Part shown: piece after piece, positions 14,201-26,200 of the stretch | Layout: every line of letters starts with the position of its first letter | Position numbering within the stretch: the stretch's first letter is position 1 | Source of the DNA: Opisthocomus hoazin | Taxonomy: Eukaryota; Chordata; Aves; Opisthocomiformes; Opisthocomidae | NCBI RefSeq assembly: GCF_030867145.1 | Contig: NC_134418.1 | Span: 864,802-928,801, forward strand | Length of the DNA stretch: 64,000 nucleotides | Reading direction: 5' to 3' | The notes under the pieces: model-generated | Seen by the model: the letters and a program-made list of their open reading frames with translations, nothing else | Database searches by the model: none | Told to the model about the DNA's origin: nothing | Position numbers and translations under genes: made by a program

Positions 14201-17200
14201 CTCGCGCCTTCCGCGCCCGAATCCTTCCTGGTCAGAAGGCACCGACTGCTCTCTCTGGCAGCCTCTCCCCGTCGTGGGGGAGATTACTCTGGTGGAACAT
14301 GGAGAAATACAAGAAACGATGCTTGACCGAGGATGTTTGTGTTCTGCAAACTGATCGAGTAAACCAAACTTCAACTTGAAAACTGGGGCTGGAGTCTGTG
14401 GGAGAGGTGTCTGTGCCTCGACCGATTTATAACCTGACTAGATGGTGTCTGGTTTTCAAGACAGCTAATTTTATTTAAACTTCAGCTATATTTTGCAGTG
14501 TTCTTTAAAGAGATTTTTCCTAGTTAGTTAAAATAAAATTACATGTTAAGACAAGGCGCTCAACTGATCCCTGTAAGTTTTGCTGTTCTTTACTGGGAAG
14601 TGTAACTGGTTCTTCTGATACGCTGCACAGAGAACTGGAAAATCTGACGTGGATGTGAAACTGTGAAGGTTGGACGTGTGTGAGTGCTCTTTTCTGATGA
14701 CACCCGAGTGATGCAGAAGCTTTCTGTGGGGCTCTGCTAGCCTAGTTCAGTAGTTGCTAATAAAGTATGTTACGATGTTCAAGGAGGTTTTGTCATCACT
14801 TTTCTTTAGGTGAATACTGAAACCGTCCATCATCAGTTTGTGCATCTGGGGAACCTGCCCGATGACGGGTACCGAGAACTTGAAGTGGTTTGTGTGGGCC
14901 TTCGGTTTGGGAAAGTAGATCATTACGTTGTGCTGAAGAATAAAAACAAGGTCAGTATTTTTATTTTTCTATGGTGCAAAGTCCCTGGGGGTGTGGGGGG
15001 GGAGTTGAGAGGTAGGTTTTTCATCTCTCAGTACCAAGAACGTTCTGCTAGCGAGCAGTCCAAGTGTCTGACTCTTCCCCACTCATCCTCAACACAAAAT
15101 AGTTGGTCTGGCCTGCTGGGGCAGTGGGCAAGGAGACAGACCCAGCCGAGCAAAATTCCAGCTGCTGCCTCGCCTGAACGATGCAGAGCGGCTTGGTGAG
15201 CGCTGGAAGCAAAGCTGCCCAGGAGGCTGGAAAAATGATGAGCCTTAGACGTGAGAGGTGTAGGTGGGAGGAAGACGAGTTCCCATTTTGCAGGAAACTT
15301 GGGGAAAAATGTATTTTGATACGAGAAGTGAAAAGGTCAGAGTGGCTGAAATTACTTTTTGTTTTGGGACACTTCAAAAACGTGGTAACTGGATTTTCAG
15401 GTTCTTAAATTTTGAGACGTTAATGTTGCTGCTTTTGCACTTAACATTGAATTTTTATTTCATCAACTAGATTGAAATCACTGTGTGTATATGTATATCC
15501 TGACAATTAAGATGGAATTGTACTCCCGTTACTACGAGCTATTTAAAGTGTCTGGCTGCTAATAAAGCTTGAAACAAGTGAAGATGCTTTTAAGGAAAGA
15601 ATGATACTCTTCTGTAGCCAGAAGGTTGGACACCTGTGGGGAGGGAAGATCCAGGCTCCCCTGTTTTGTGATGTAGTTCCTTAGTTAGTTCTGAAGATCA
15701 TTCCAGACAGGAGGGATCTCTTTCCTCAGCCTCTCAGAAAGAAGAGTCTGCTGCTCTCCTTAGGCAAGAACATAGGATTTGATAAAAAAATGCTGCTTGT
15801 AGCTAATTTAAAATGAAGATCGCAGAATCCCAGCATGGTGGGGTTGGCAGGGCCCTCGGGGGTCCCCCAGCCCAGCCCCCTGCCCAAGCAGGGTCACCCA
15901 GAGCAGGGGGCACAGCACCGCGGCCAGGGGGGCTGGAATATCTCCAGAGAAGGAGACTCCACAGCCTCCCTGGGCAGCCTGGGCCAGGGCTCCGTCACCC
16001 TCAGAGGGAAGAAGTTCTTCCTCATCTTCAGCTGGAGCTTCCTCTGCTCCAGTTTGTGCCCGGTGCCCCTTGTCCTGTCGCTGGGCACCACTGGGAAGAG
16101 TCTGGCCCCGTCCTCCTGACCCCCCCCCTGCAGATATTTATAAAGATGCTGAAACCCTTCAGGACTACGAGATGCCCCGTGCTGTACCAGCTCGTTCCGC
16201 GGCAGGGAAGTAAGGTGAAGTAACAGTTCTTGGAAGCTTGTGCTCCTTTCCCTGCCAGGCCATCCTGCAGCTGGACAGCCCCAAGGCGGCCCGGTCGATG
16301 CACAGCTTCCTGCAGCAGTATCCCTACAGCATGGGCGAGCGTACCTTGACCTGCACCTTGTCCCCCGCTGGAGAGGCCGCCGAGGTGAGATTTTTCCTTT
16401 GCGAGAAGGCGTGATTTCTGCGGCGCAGAGCTGCCTTTCCGTGGAGAGCGGCTGGCGGTGCCGCTGCCGGTGTTGCCCTCGCCGTTGGCGGGTGCTGTGC
16501 AGCAGAGTGAGGCCGGGGCAGCAGCGGGGAGCAGCTCGCCTGCGTTCGGGGCTGTCGCGCCTGTCGCTCTTCGTCTGCCTTTTGTCTCTGCCTCTGTCTT
16601 ACAAACACGTGTGGGATCCCTTTCCACTGAGGAGAGGATTTCCTGATGAAAGGACAAAGGAAGAGAGGAGGAAGGCAACTCTTTAGTACTATCTAGAAGA
16701 GGATTGATGATTGAAGTTAGTCGAGTTTTTTTCTGATCTAGTTTGATTCATCGTTAGCAGCTCATCTGCTTTAGTCCTCTCCATTCCAGACACAGTTGCC
16801 ACGTCAGCATCGGTCTCCGCGCCCGCAGCTGCTTCCAGCTTCTCTCTGAGGAGGGAAATGACTTGCAGGAGGGAGCAGCTCCCTGTTTCACTCTGGTGAT
16901 CTGCCGAGGGACAGTGGCTGAACCCCAGAGAGGCAGGAGGCTTGGACTAGATGACCCCCAGAGGTCCCTTCCAACCCCTACCATTCTGTGATTCTGTGAT
17001 TCTGTGGGAGCTTGGTGCCTGTTGCATTGGGTAGATACAGGCAAGAAATGCGAATGTTAGCTGCGTGCCAAGAGCGTTCTGGCTTCCAAGGTGGAGAACG
17101 TCAATCCAGACGTGGTGTCAAGATTGGGACCTAAATGTCTATAGGGTTTTTTGTTTCGGTGGGTTTTTTTGTGGCTTCATTTTGTTCTGTTTTGGTTTTT

Positions 17201-20200
17201 TTAAGTGATTACTTATATGAATTCTGGAACAGGCTGCCCAGGGAGGCTGTGGAGTCTCCTTCTCTGGAGATATTCCAGCCCCGCCTGGACAAGGTCCTGT
17301 GCAGCCTGCTCTGGGTGACCCTGCTTGGGCAGGAGGGTTGGACTAGATGACCCCCAGAGGTCCCTTCCAACCCCTACCATTCTGTGATTCTGTGATTCTG
17401 TGGGAGCTTGGTGCCTGTTGCATTGGGTAGATACAGCCAAGAAATGCGAACGTTAGCTGCGTGCCAAGAGCGTTCTGGCTTCCAAGGTGGAGAACGTCAA
17501 TCCAGACGTGGTGTCAAGATTGGGACCTAAATGTCTATAGGGTTTTTTGTTTTGGTGGGTTTTTTTGTGGCTTCATTTTGTTGTGTTTTGGTTTTTTTAA
17601 GTGATTACTTATATGAATTCTGGCCCAGGCTGCCCAGGGAGGTTGTGGAGTCTCCTTCTCTGGAGATATTCCAGACCTGCCAGGACAAGGTCCTGTGCAG
17701 CCTGCTGTAGGTGACCCTGCTTCAGCAGGGGGGTTGGACTAGATGACCCCCAGAGGTCCCTTCCAACCTCTACTATTCTGTGATTCTGTGTTCTTTGAGT
17801 TCTCGTCCCCTGTCTGGTGCTGCTCCTTTTCAGTGGCGTGCCTTTGGGATGCCATTCCAACGTAAGGGTGTGCTTGGAGAGGCAGGGCGCCTTAGTCCCT
17901 TCCCTTCACTTTTATTCAGCACTAGAAAAAATTTAAGTGCCTAAAAATAACAAGGGCATCGGTCTGTTACTTCAACAGGGAGGGGGAAAAACTCATCCAG
18001 AGGTGTAGCTCAGCTCACGGAGCTGACGGAGCTGTCGGTGTCACCGAGCGTCCCAAGGCCTTTCGGTTTTCCTTTGGCTGCGCACTGACCGTTGGCGTGT
18101 GTCACGGTCTGGTTGCTGTTGCATTGGCAGGTCCTGCTGCTCCGTGGGAAAGCATCCTGGCTTATCAAGTCTGCAGGGCAGCTCTGTGGTGTTTGGGGTT
18201 CGTGTTTTCAACGACATTTCTGGTAGGGCTCTCTTGCGATGGTGGTTGAGCAGCATCTGTAGAGGCTTGGGACCTGCAGCAACACGCGACAAGATGTGAT
18301 TTGGGCACGTGGGGGTCTCTCTGGGCAGCCTAGCAGGGCCCCTTTCCCAGTAAAGCGGCGGTTCCCAGTGCCTGGGCTGGGTGAGACGGGTTGGTGGTCG
18401 CAGAGGTTCGGCCATCGGCGTGCCAGCTCTGCCCGCCCCGTGCCGGGCCGCCGTCCGGGGCTCGGTCACAGAATCACAGAATCACAGAATGGTAGGGGTT
18501 GGAAGGGAACTCTGGGGGTCATCTAGTCCAACCCTCCTGCCCAAGCAGGGTCACCCAGAGCAGGCTGCACAGGATCTTGTCCAGGCGGGGCTGGAATATC
18601 TCCAGAGAAGGAGACTCCACAACCTCCCTGGGCAGCCTGTTCCAGTGCTCCGTCACCCTCAGAGGGAAGAAGTTCTTCCTCATCTTCAGCTGGAGCTTCC
18701 TCTGCTCCAGTTTGTGCCCATTGCCCCTTGTCCTGTCGCTGGGCACCACTGGAAAGAGCTTGGCCCCATCCTCCTGACACCCACCCTGCAGATATTGGCT
18801 GCCCGTTCAAGCTGCTGCTAGCCAAAGTCGATATAATAACCCCCAAAAATGCTTTTTAATGATGTGTTGATTCAGAGAACCAGCTGAGCTTCCCTCCTGC
18901 GCGCTGCGTCCCTAGGAGATGAGCGTGGTGGGCTGGCGTGCGTCCCTGGGGACCTCTGGAGCTGGCTGGGAGCCGCTGCTGGTGAAGAGCAGAGAGCTGA
19001 GATCCAGTCCACGTGCCTGCTCGGGGGCCTCTCCGCTCCTCTGCCACTGCGAGGACCTGGATTAGGCCTTCCAGGAGCTCTGCTCGCTCTCCTCTTCCCT
19101 GTTGTCGGGAGGTTCTCCCCATTGCTGACTCTCTCTGTGTAGGACAAAATACGCTCCTCTTCTGAGCCACTTCATTTTGTATTCCAGTTCGTACAGTGAA
19201 CTTCAGATCATTTTGAAGAACATAAATTATAATTGTGTTTGATGTCAGATGCATTTAAGTGTAATATCCTTTATGAGACTTTGTAGCTGAAGGAAATAGC
19301 CCAATCTTCAGGCTTACAAGCTTTTTTCTCAAGTCTAGCAAATGTAAGTAGTAAGGTCCCTTAGCATGGAAAAATGAGCAAAATGTTGTTTTCCCTCTGA
19401 GGGTGCCGGAGCCCTGGCCCAGGCTGCCCAGGGAGGCTGTGGAGTCTCCTTCTCTGGAGATATTCCAGCCCCGCCTGGCCGCGGTGCTGTGCCCCCTGCT
19501 CTGGGTGACCCTGCTTGGGCAGGGGGCTGGGCTGGGGGACCCCAGAGGGCCCTGCCAACCCCTGCTATTCTGTGATTCTGTGATTCCTGAAAGTGCTCGT
19601 GCCAAGGAATTACAGAGTCCCAGAATACCAGCATGGTGGGGGTTGGCAGGGCCCTCTGGGGTCCCCCAGCCCAGCCCCCTGCCCAAGCAGGGTCACCCAG
19701 AGCAGGGGGCACAGCACCGTGGCCAGGGGGGGCTGGAATATCTCCAGAGAAGGAGACTCCACAGCCTCCCTGGGCAGCCTGGGCCAGGGCTCCGTCACCC
19801 TCAGAGGGAAGAAGTTCTTCCTCATCTTCAGCTGGAGCTTCCTCTGCTCCAGTTTGTGCCCGGTGCCCCTTGTCCTGTCGCTGGGCACCACTGGGAAGAG
19901 TCTGGCCTCGTCCTCCTGACACCCCCCCTGCAGATATTTAGAGGCATTTCGAAGGTCCCCTCTCAGCCTTCTCTTCTCCAGGCTGAACAAGCCCAGCTCC
20001 CTCAGCCTCTCCTCGCAGCAGAGATGCTCCCATCCGTGTGCCGGGCTGCCCGGCTGGGGACACGGTGTGTCTGCAGGAACGGGGTGACGCTGGTTTTGGT
20101 GCAGCACTCGCCTGTCAGGCTGCATCCCCCCTGCGCTCCGCAGCCGCTGGCCTCCTCTCCAGCACGGCAAAGGAGCTGGGTCTGGGAGAAGGTGCCCGTA

Positions 20201-23200
20201 GCCACCTCTCTTGCCCCAAGACAGCGCAGACCGAAGGCTGAGGCTGCTCCGAAGCCAGGGCAGCTCTGAGGAGGGGAGGAACGTGGCCGTTGGTGACGTG
20301 CTGCACCTTCTGCCTGCCAGCCTTAATGCCATCCCTCACGCTGCCCTGCGCTTGCTTGGTCAGCTCATGGAACATGTGTTCCGTGGGGAACAGGTTACTG
20401 TCATTTCATCTGTCCGGGGAGATACCTGCCTAATTTTGGGTTCGTGGTGGTATTAATTAGCTGGGTTATGCAAATTCTGGGCTGGTGCTTCTGAAAGCTG
20501 CAGATGCTGAACCCTGACCTTTGCCTTTCAGGCCGAGGTGGTGAAAAAAGAAGCGCAGACGGAGGAGCCAAGCAAAGGAAGGTATGGCTTGGGCGTGGAG
20601 AAGGCTTTATGTGACGTGTCTGAAGTGTTCACGGAGCGCATCCCCACCACGGAGCGGGGTGCTGAGCCGCCTCGGGGTGAAAAGGCCCCCAGCGGGATCC
20701 CTCCGCGGGTCCCCGCTGCCGCTCCTTGCAGGCCTGCGTGCGCGGGCCCTGTCGCCTGCCGCTGTCCTGCTCGTGGTGGCTTTGAAGTCAGAACGGGCAC
20801 GAATGGGGTGAAATCCTGTTTTCTGTGTAGTTTTGTTACTATTGTTTTACTCATTTGACCAGGATTTCACTGCAGGTCCTGGGAAGTGTGTTTGGATGTA
20901 CATGTTGGTAAGCCAGTTTTTCCTTGTGTTTAACCATGAAGCGATTGCCTGCTTTCGTCCTACAGCGCTTTCCTCTGTCAGAGCACCTGGCTCTGTTCCC
21001 AAATGCTAAAAATAAACCAAAACTTCCTCGTTTAACTTCATAACATGAACTTCATGCTGTGGTCCAGGGCCCTGAATTGATGGAAACAAACGTTTAGGTG
21101 CTGTGTTCACACCACAACCTAGAAATGGGGAACGGTGGCCTTGGGGTGTTCCATTTAAAATTGTTTCATTGACGTTGCTTGTGGTAAAATTTCTCATTGT
21201 GGAGTGACTATTTGTTGGGTTTAGAGTCTTGATGATGTTTTTTTTTAGTAAATGGATAGATTATTATAAGAGTTCTTGTTAACAAATATGACTCAAAACA
21301 CCTTCTGTGATTCAAATCCGTATTTCTGGATAAATTTTACCATCAAAACATAACTGTGTGAGGACGGTCCCAAACTTCCATTTCGAGTGCTGCCGTTACG
21401 CTGTCACGGATGTTACTGCGTTGCCCAAACCTGGCTCTTTCCAGAGGGAAGCCAGGCATTCCTGGTGCCACCAAACCTCTCCTCGGGCCGCAGCGTCTGG
21501 TGTCTGAGCTGTCCCTGACTCGCAGGGTAGCTCTGACGGCGGGCGGGCGGCCTTGAGCTCGCCGTGGTAGTTAATCAGAGCACCAGCTCTTGCAGGGATC
21601 CCAGCTCCTGCCCAGCGTCCTGCTGGGGACCGGGAGGGAAAATGGACATTTTCCCCTACAAACAGCAGTACACGCGTGCTCCTTGTCGGAGGCAACGGTC
21701 TCCTCCTTGTGAGACCTGACCAGGCGTTCTTCTGCGTGACCCTTGATAAGAAGCAGAAAATATCTTCAGTGTTGTTAGACACGGGAAGACCTTGTCGCAT
21801 GTTTCTGGCAGGGAAGGAGTAGCAAGATGAGGGGACCAGAATCCCAGCATGGTGGGGTTAGCAGGGCCCTCTGGGGTCCCCCAGCCCAGCCCCCTGCCCA
21901 AGCAGGGTCACCCAGAGCAGGGGGCACAGCACCACGTCCAGGCGGGTCTGGAATATCTCCAGAGAAGGAGACTCCACAGCCTCCCTGGGCAGCCTGGGCC
22001 AGGGCTCCGGCACCCTCAGAGGGAAGAAGTTCTTCCTCATCTTCAGCTGGAGCTTCCTCTGCTTCAGTTTGTGCCCGTTGCCCCTTGTCCTGTCGCTGGG
22101 CACCACTGGGAAGAGTCTGGCCCCGTCCTCCTGACCCCCCCCCTGCAGATATTTAGGGGCATTTCGAAGGTCCCCTCGCAGCCTTCTCTTCTCCAGGCTG
22201 AACAAGCCCAGCTCCCTCAGCCTCTCCTCGCAGCAGAGATGCCCCAGTCCCCTCCTCATCCTCGCAGCCCTGCGCTGGACTCTCTCCAGTAGCTCCTCAC
22301 CCTTCTTGAACTGGGGAGCCCAGCACTGGACCCAGCACTGCAGATGGGGCCTCACTGGGGCAGAGTAGAGGGGGAGGAGAACCTCCTTCGCCCTGCTGCC
22401 CACACTGCTCCTCATGCACCCCAGGATCCTATTGGCCTTCTTGGCAACCAGGGCACGCTGCTGGCTCATGGTCACCCTGTCGTCCCCCAGCACTCCCAGT
22501 CCCTCTCCGCAGAGCTGCTCTCCAGCAGGGCCGCCCCAGCCTGTCCTGGTGCCTGGGGTTGTCCCTCCCCAGGGGCAGGACCCTGCCCTTGCCTTGGTTG
22601 AACCCCATCAGGTTCCTGAAATCCCGCACTGTTTGCGTCGAGAGGTTACTGGTGTCTGTAGAATGCTCAACATAGTTTGATCTCTTCTGTTTCTTTTAAA
22701 TGCATTTAGCTCTGGCTTGAAAAAATACCCAGAGGGATCAGGAGTGGTGCAAACAGCAGCTGCTCATCCTCCAGTAGAGCCCAGCGTGGCAAAGAAAGGA
22801 CCCATTTCCACCTCGAATGTCACAGCGGAGATGTCAGCAGTACGGACAGAGCCCCCTGAGCCCCATCTCGAAAGAGCTGCAAGGGAGCCCGCTGCGAGAG
22901 CGGCAGAACCGTCGGCGCAGAGGGTGGGTGCCGGAGTGGAAGCTGCTGTGGCACCTGTCAGATCCGCTGATACCGAACCCCCTGAAGCCAAGCCAGAAGA
23001 GGTCCTGCCGCTGGAGAAGGAGGAGGCAGCTGAAGAGAACGCTGAGCCACAGCTGCTTGAACCCGCTGTTGTCTCTACATCAGAGGAGGACACTAAAGAG
23101 GAAGATGAAGATGAAGAGTTGCCTGCTCCTGCCGTTGACGCGCCCGCAGAGCTGCCCGCGGTGGGTCCGGCTGACGCCGCGCCGTCGGACCGCGCTGTGA

Positions 23201-26200
23201 AGCCATCGGCGGGGGCCGTCCCCGCGGCGGAGCCCCCCAATGCCGATGCGGCTGCGGTGGAGACGGCGTCGCCCGTCGTCACGCACGCGGAGGTGGGTGC
23301 TCCCGAACAGAACCTGGTTTCTGACGCTGTGAAAACCGAGCGTGAGATGCCTGTGACTCAGGTAACGGAGGTGAAACCTGCCCTCAGCGCTGGGGCAGCC
23401 GTGGAGAGGAAGCTGGACGCAGCTGGAGAGATGAAAACAGCAGAGTCTGCGCTCAGAGCTGGAGGAGCTGCGGAGGAGGACTCCGAAAAGCTTACGGTCA
23501 AGACTGGGGCGGAGACAGAGAAGAAACTTGAAAAATTTGTGGCCGGCGTTGAGGCTGCTGTGGGAAGCGCTGCGAATGCTGTCAGTGAGAACGACGAGGG
23601 AGGTTTGATCAAAACACACCAAGCTAAAGGACCGGGACCAGCAAAACCTGATGAAACCTGCAGAGCAGTCGCGTTGGGCTCCTCTTTATCTGTCGCCGAA
23701 CTTTCCTCGGTTGGTAAAATCATTTTAAAGGCGGTGGTGTCCCTTCCGGATATAGCAAAGTCAAGGGCTCTGGCACAGAGAGTTGAGCCTGCCCTGTGTA
23801 AAGCAGGGGAGCAGAAAGCTCCCTCCAAACCCGAGGCCCGCGGCCAAGCAGCGGTGGAGAAGAAGACGGCGCCAAAAGACGAGGATCATCTGCGACCTGG
23901 CAGCGGCCAGCCCAGCCTGGGAGACGGCAGCGGCAAGTGCAGAGTGAGCAGAGCTTCTGCTGTGGATGGAAGGGGAGGCAGTGGGAGGAATCCGTCCCAG
24001 CAAGAGAAGGACTCACGAGTGGAATCTAGGGCTAGTTCAAAACAGTCTCAAGAGGGAGAGAGTAGATCCCTCAGCGTGAAGAAAGACCCCGGCAGCGATA
24101 AGGTGAGGAGGGCAGGAAGGCCGGCTCAGCGTGCCCGGTCGGTAACTTAACTCCGCGCTTCTCTCGGCTGTTGCGTGCGGGACGAGCCGATGACGTTCCC
24201 CTTCCCGTTTCTGTAGACCCCCCAGCTGGGGTGGGCCAGCAGACGAGGTGGAACGGCGAGATGGCGGGCGACCACCTGCCTTTAGACGCAGTGTGCGCGA
24301 CGCGGGTGCCTAACTGGTTTGAAAGCGCTCCTCGGGGGAAAAAATGGCAGGAAAGCGAGTCTTAATGGTTGAACATCGTCACTTCATGTGCTTGGAGTGG
24401 TTCTGAACGGGAATTCGTACGCTTTCTGTCCGTCTGTGAGCTGGTGTCTGCTTTGTCTGGTCCTGCAGAGGCTCTGAGACGAGGCCGCTCAGCGAGGTGC
24501 TGCCACGGACTCTGTGCCTGGGCGCTGCCGCCCGCGGTTGCGTGGTTCGGCGTTTGCCGAGCACGTGGACAGGAGCAGCAGTCTGGACAACTTTAAAAAG
24601 TTCATTAAGGGATAAAATAGATGATTTTTGGTTTTTTTAGTGTTTTTTCTCTTGCAGACGGGCTGGTTGAGTCAGTTGGTTTCATGTGAACTTCTGTCTG
24701 ATTTTGCAGGCTCCTGTTGGTGGCAACGCGAAAACTTCAAAAAGTGACGCTGGCGGCAGTGCGAAGGAGGTGAGGATCGAGCTGGAAGTGAGAAATAAAA
24801 AAGTCAGGTAGTTTTGAAAACACATGTGTGTGTGCTAAGAATCTTCAGCGTCCTCCCCTAGGGAATTTTTTATATTACCAGTTGTTAGACTGCGGGTGTA
24901 AAGCTGTGAAGTCACGTCATCTGGGAGAGAAACTTCACTCAGGAAGTGCGTGGTGAGAGGAGGGGGGGTTTGGTCTTGGATGTCATTTGTTTGAGAGAGA
25001 GAATTAATTCGCTGGGTCTCCACTTGCCCCCCTGAGCTCTTGGTTCATCACCACACCTGGGAGGAGGAGGGGAAGGCTGAAGTCAGCTGGCTCTTTCTAA
25101 ATGGTTCTGTACACCAGGAGGTAGGCGGAACGTCCCCGCCCACGGTACCTCTTCGGGGTGAAGAGATTTCCGGGGGGTTCCGCAGAGCGGGGGCTGCCTA
25201 CAAATATCTGCAGGGTGGGTGTCAGGAGGATGGGGCCAAGCTCTTTCCAGTGGTGCCCAGTGACAGGACAAGGGGCAACGGGCACAAACTGAGGCACAGG
25301 AAGTTCTGTCTGAAGATGAGGAAGAACTTCTTCCCTCTGAGGGTGACGGAGCCCTGGCCCAGGCTGCCCAGGGAGGCTGTGGAGTCTCCTTCTCTGGAGA
25401 TCTTCAAGACCCGCCTGGCCACGGTGCTGTGCAGCCTGCTGTGGGTGACCCTGCTTGGGCAGGGGGTTGGACTGGGTGACCCCAGAGGTCCCTTCCAACC
25501 CCTGCCATGCTGGGATTCTGTGATTCTGTAGGTTTTGGGTGCAGCCAAGAGCTTGGGAGCCTGTAGGCTCAGCTGCTGAAGAGTCTGCTTTTTACAGGGA
25601 GGCGAAAAGAGATACCCTCTCCCTCTCTCAGATAGTTGGGGCTTAGGGAAAGAAAAGCAGAAAGAAGGTAAGAAAAGTCCATATTGATGAGCTTGTAGAA
25701 GTAGTGTTACAGGATCAAATCAAAGATCTGCCAGGTAAGCGGTGGGTCCCCATGGAGAAGGGGTTTCTGAGGTAAAGTTGGAGACCGGAATCCTTTTATT
25801 AATCTTAATCTGCATAAACTGCTCGCGTCACCGGCGCGGTGTGTTTGTGGAGTTGGCGGTGGGGATGGCAATAGAGAAGGCTTTCACAGCTGGGGCTCCA
25901 GATGTGTTTGTTCATCCCCAAGAGGAAATCCTGCACCCTGTGAGAAAGGGTTTTGTAATGTCAGGGACTTCTGACTGCTTGGTTCTCCAGTTATGCAGCT
26001 GAGAAGATCCAAAATCTGTGTTCTCCCTTTCCTGGAAGAATGAGTACAGGAATGTTTGATTTCAGCTGAAAAGTAACCAGTTGCTTCCTTTCTTCTTCTC
26101 TGTGCCCACCTGGCATTAAATATTCCTCAGGTTTCTGCATCAGATTGGGGCTGGAGAAGCCCACGTTATTCCTGCTATTTGTTAGCTTTCTAAAAAAGAA

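Noticed and set aside
22764..23828. Minus-strand open frames opposite the long ZNF638 exon
   Set aside because: Shadows of the plus-strand exon, which has splice sites and correct phase on both sides.
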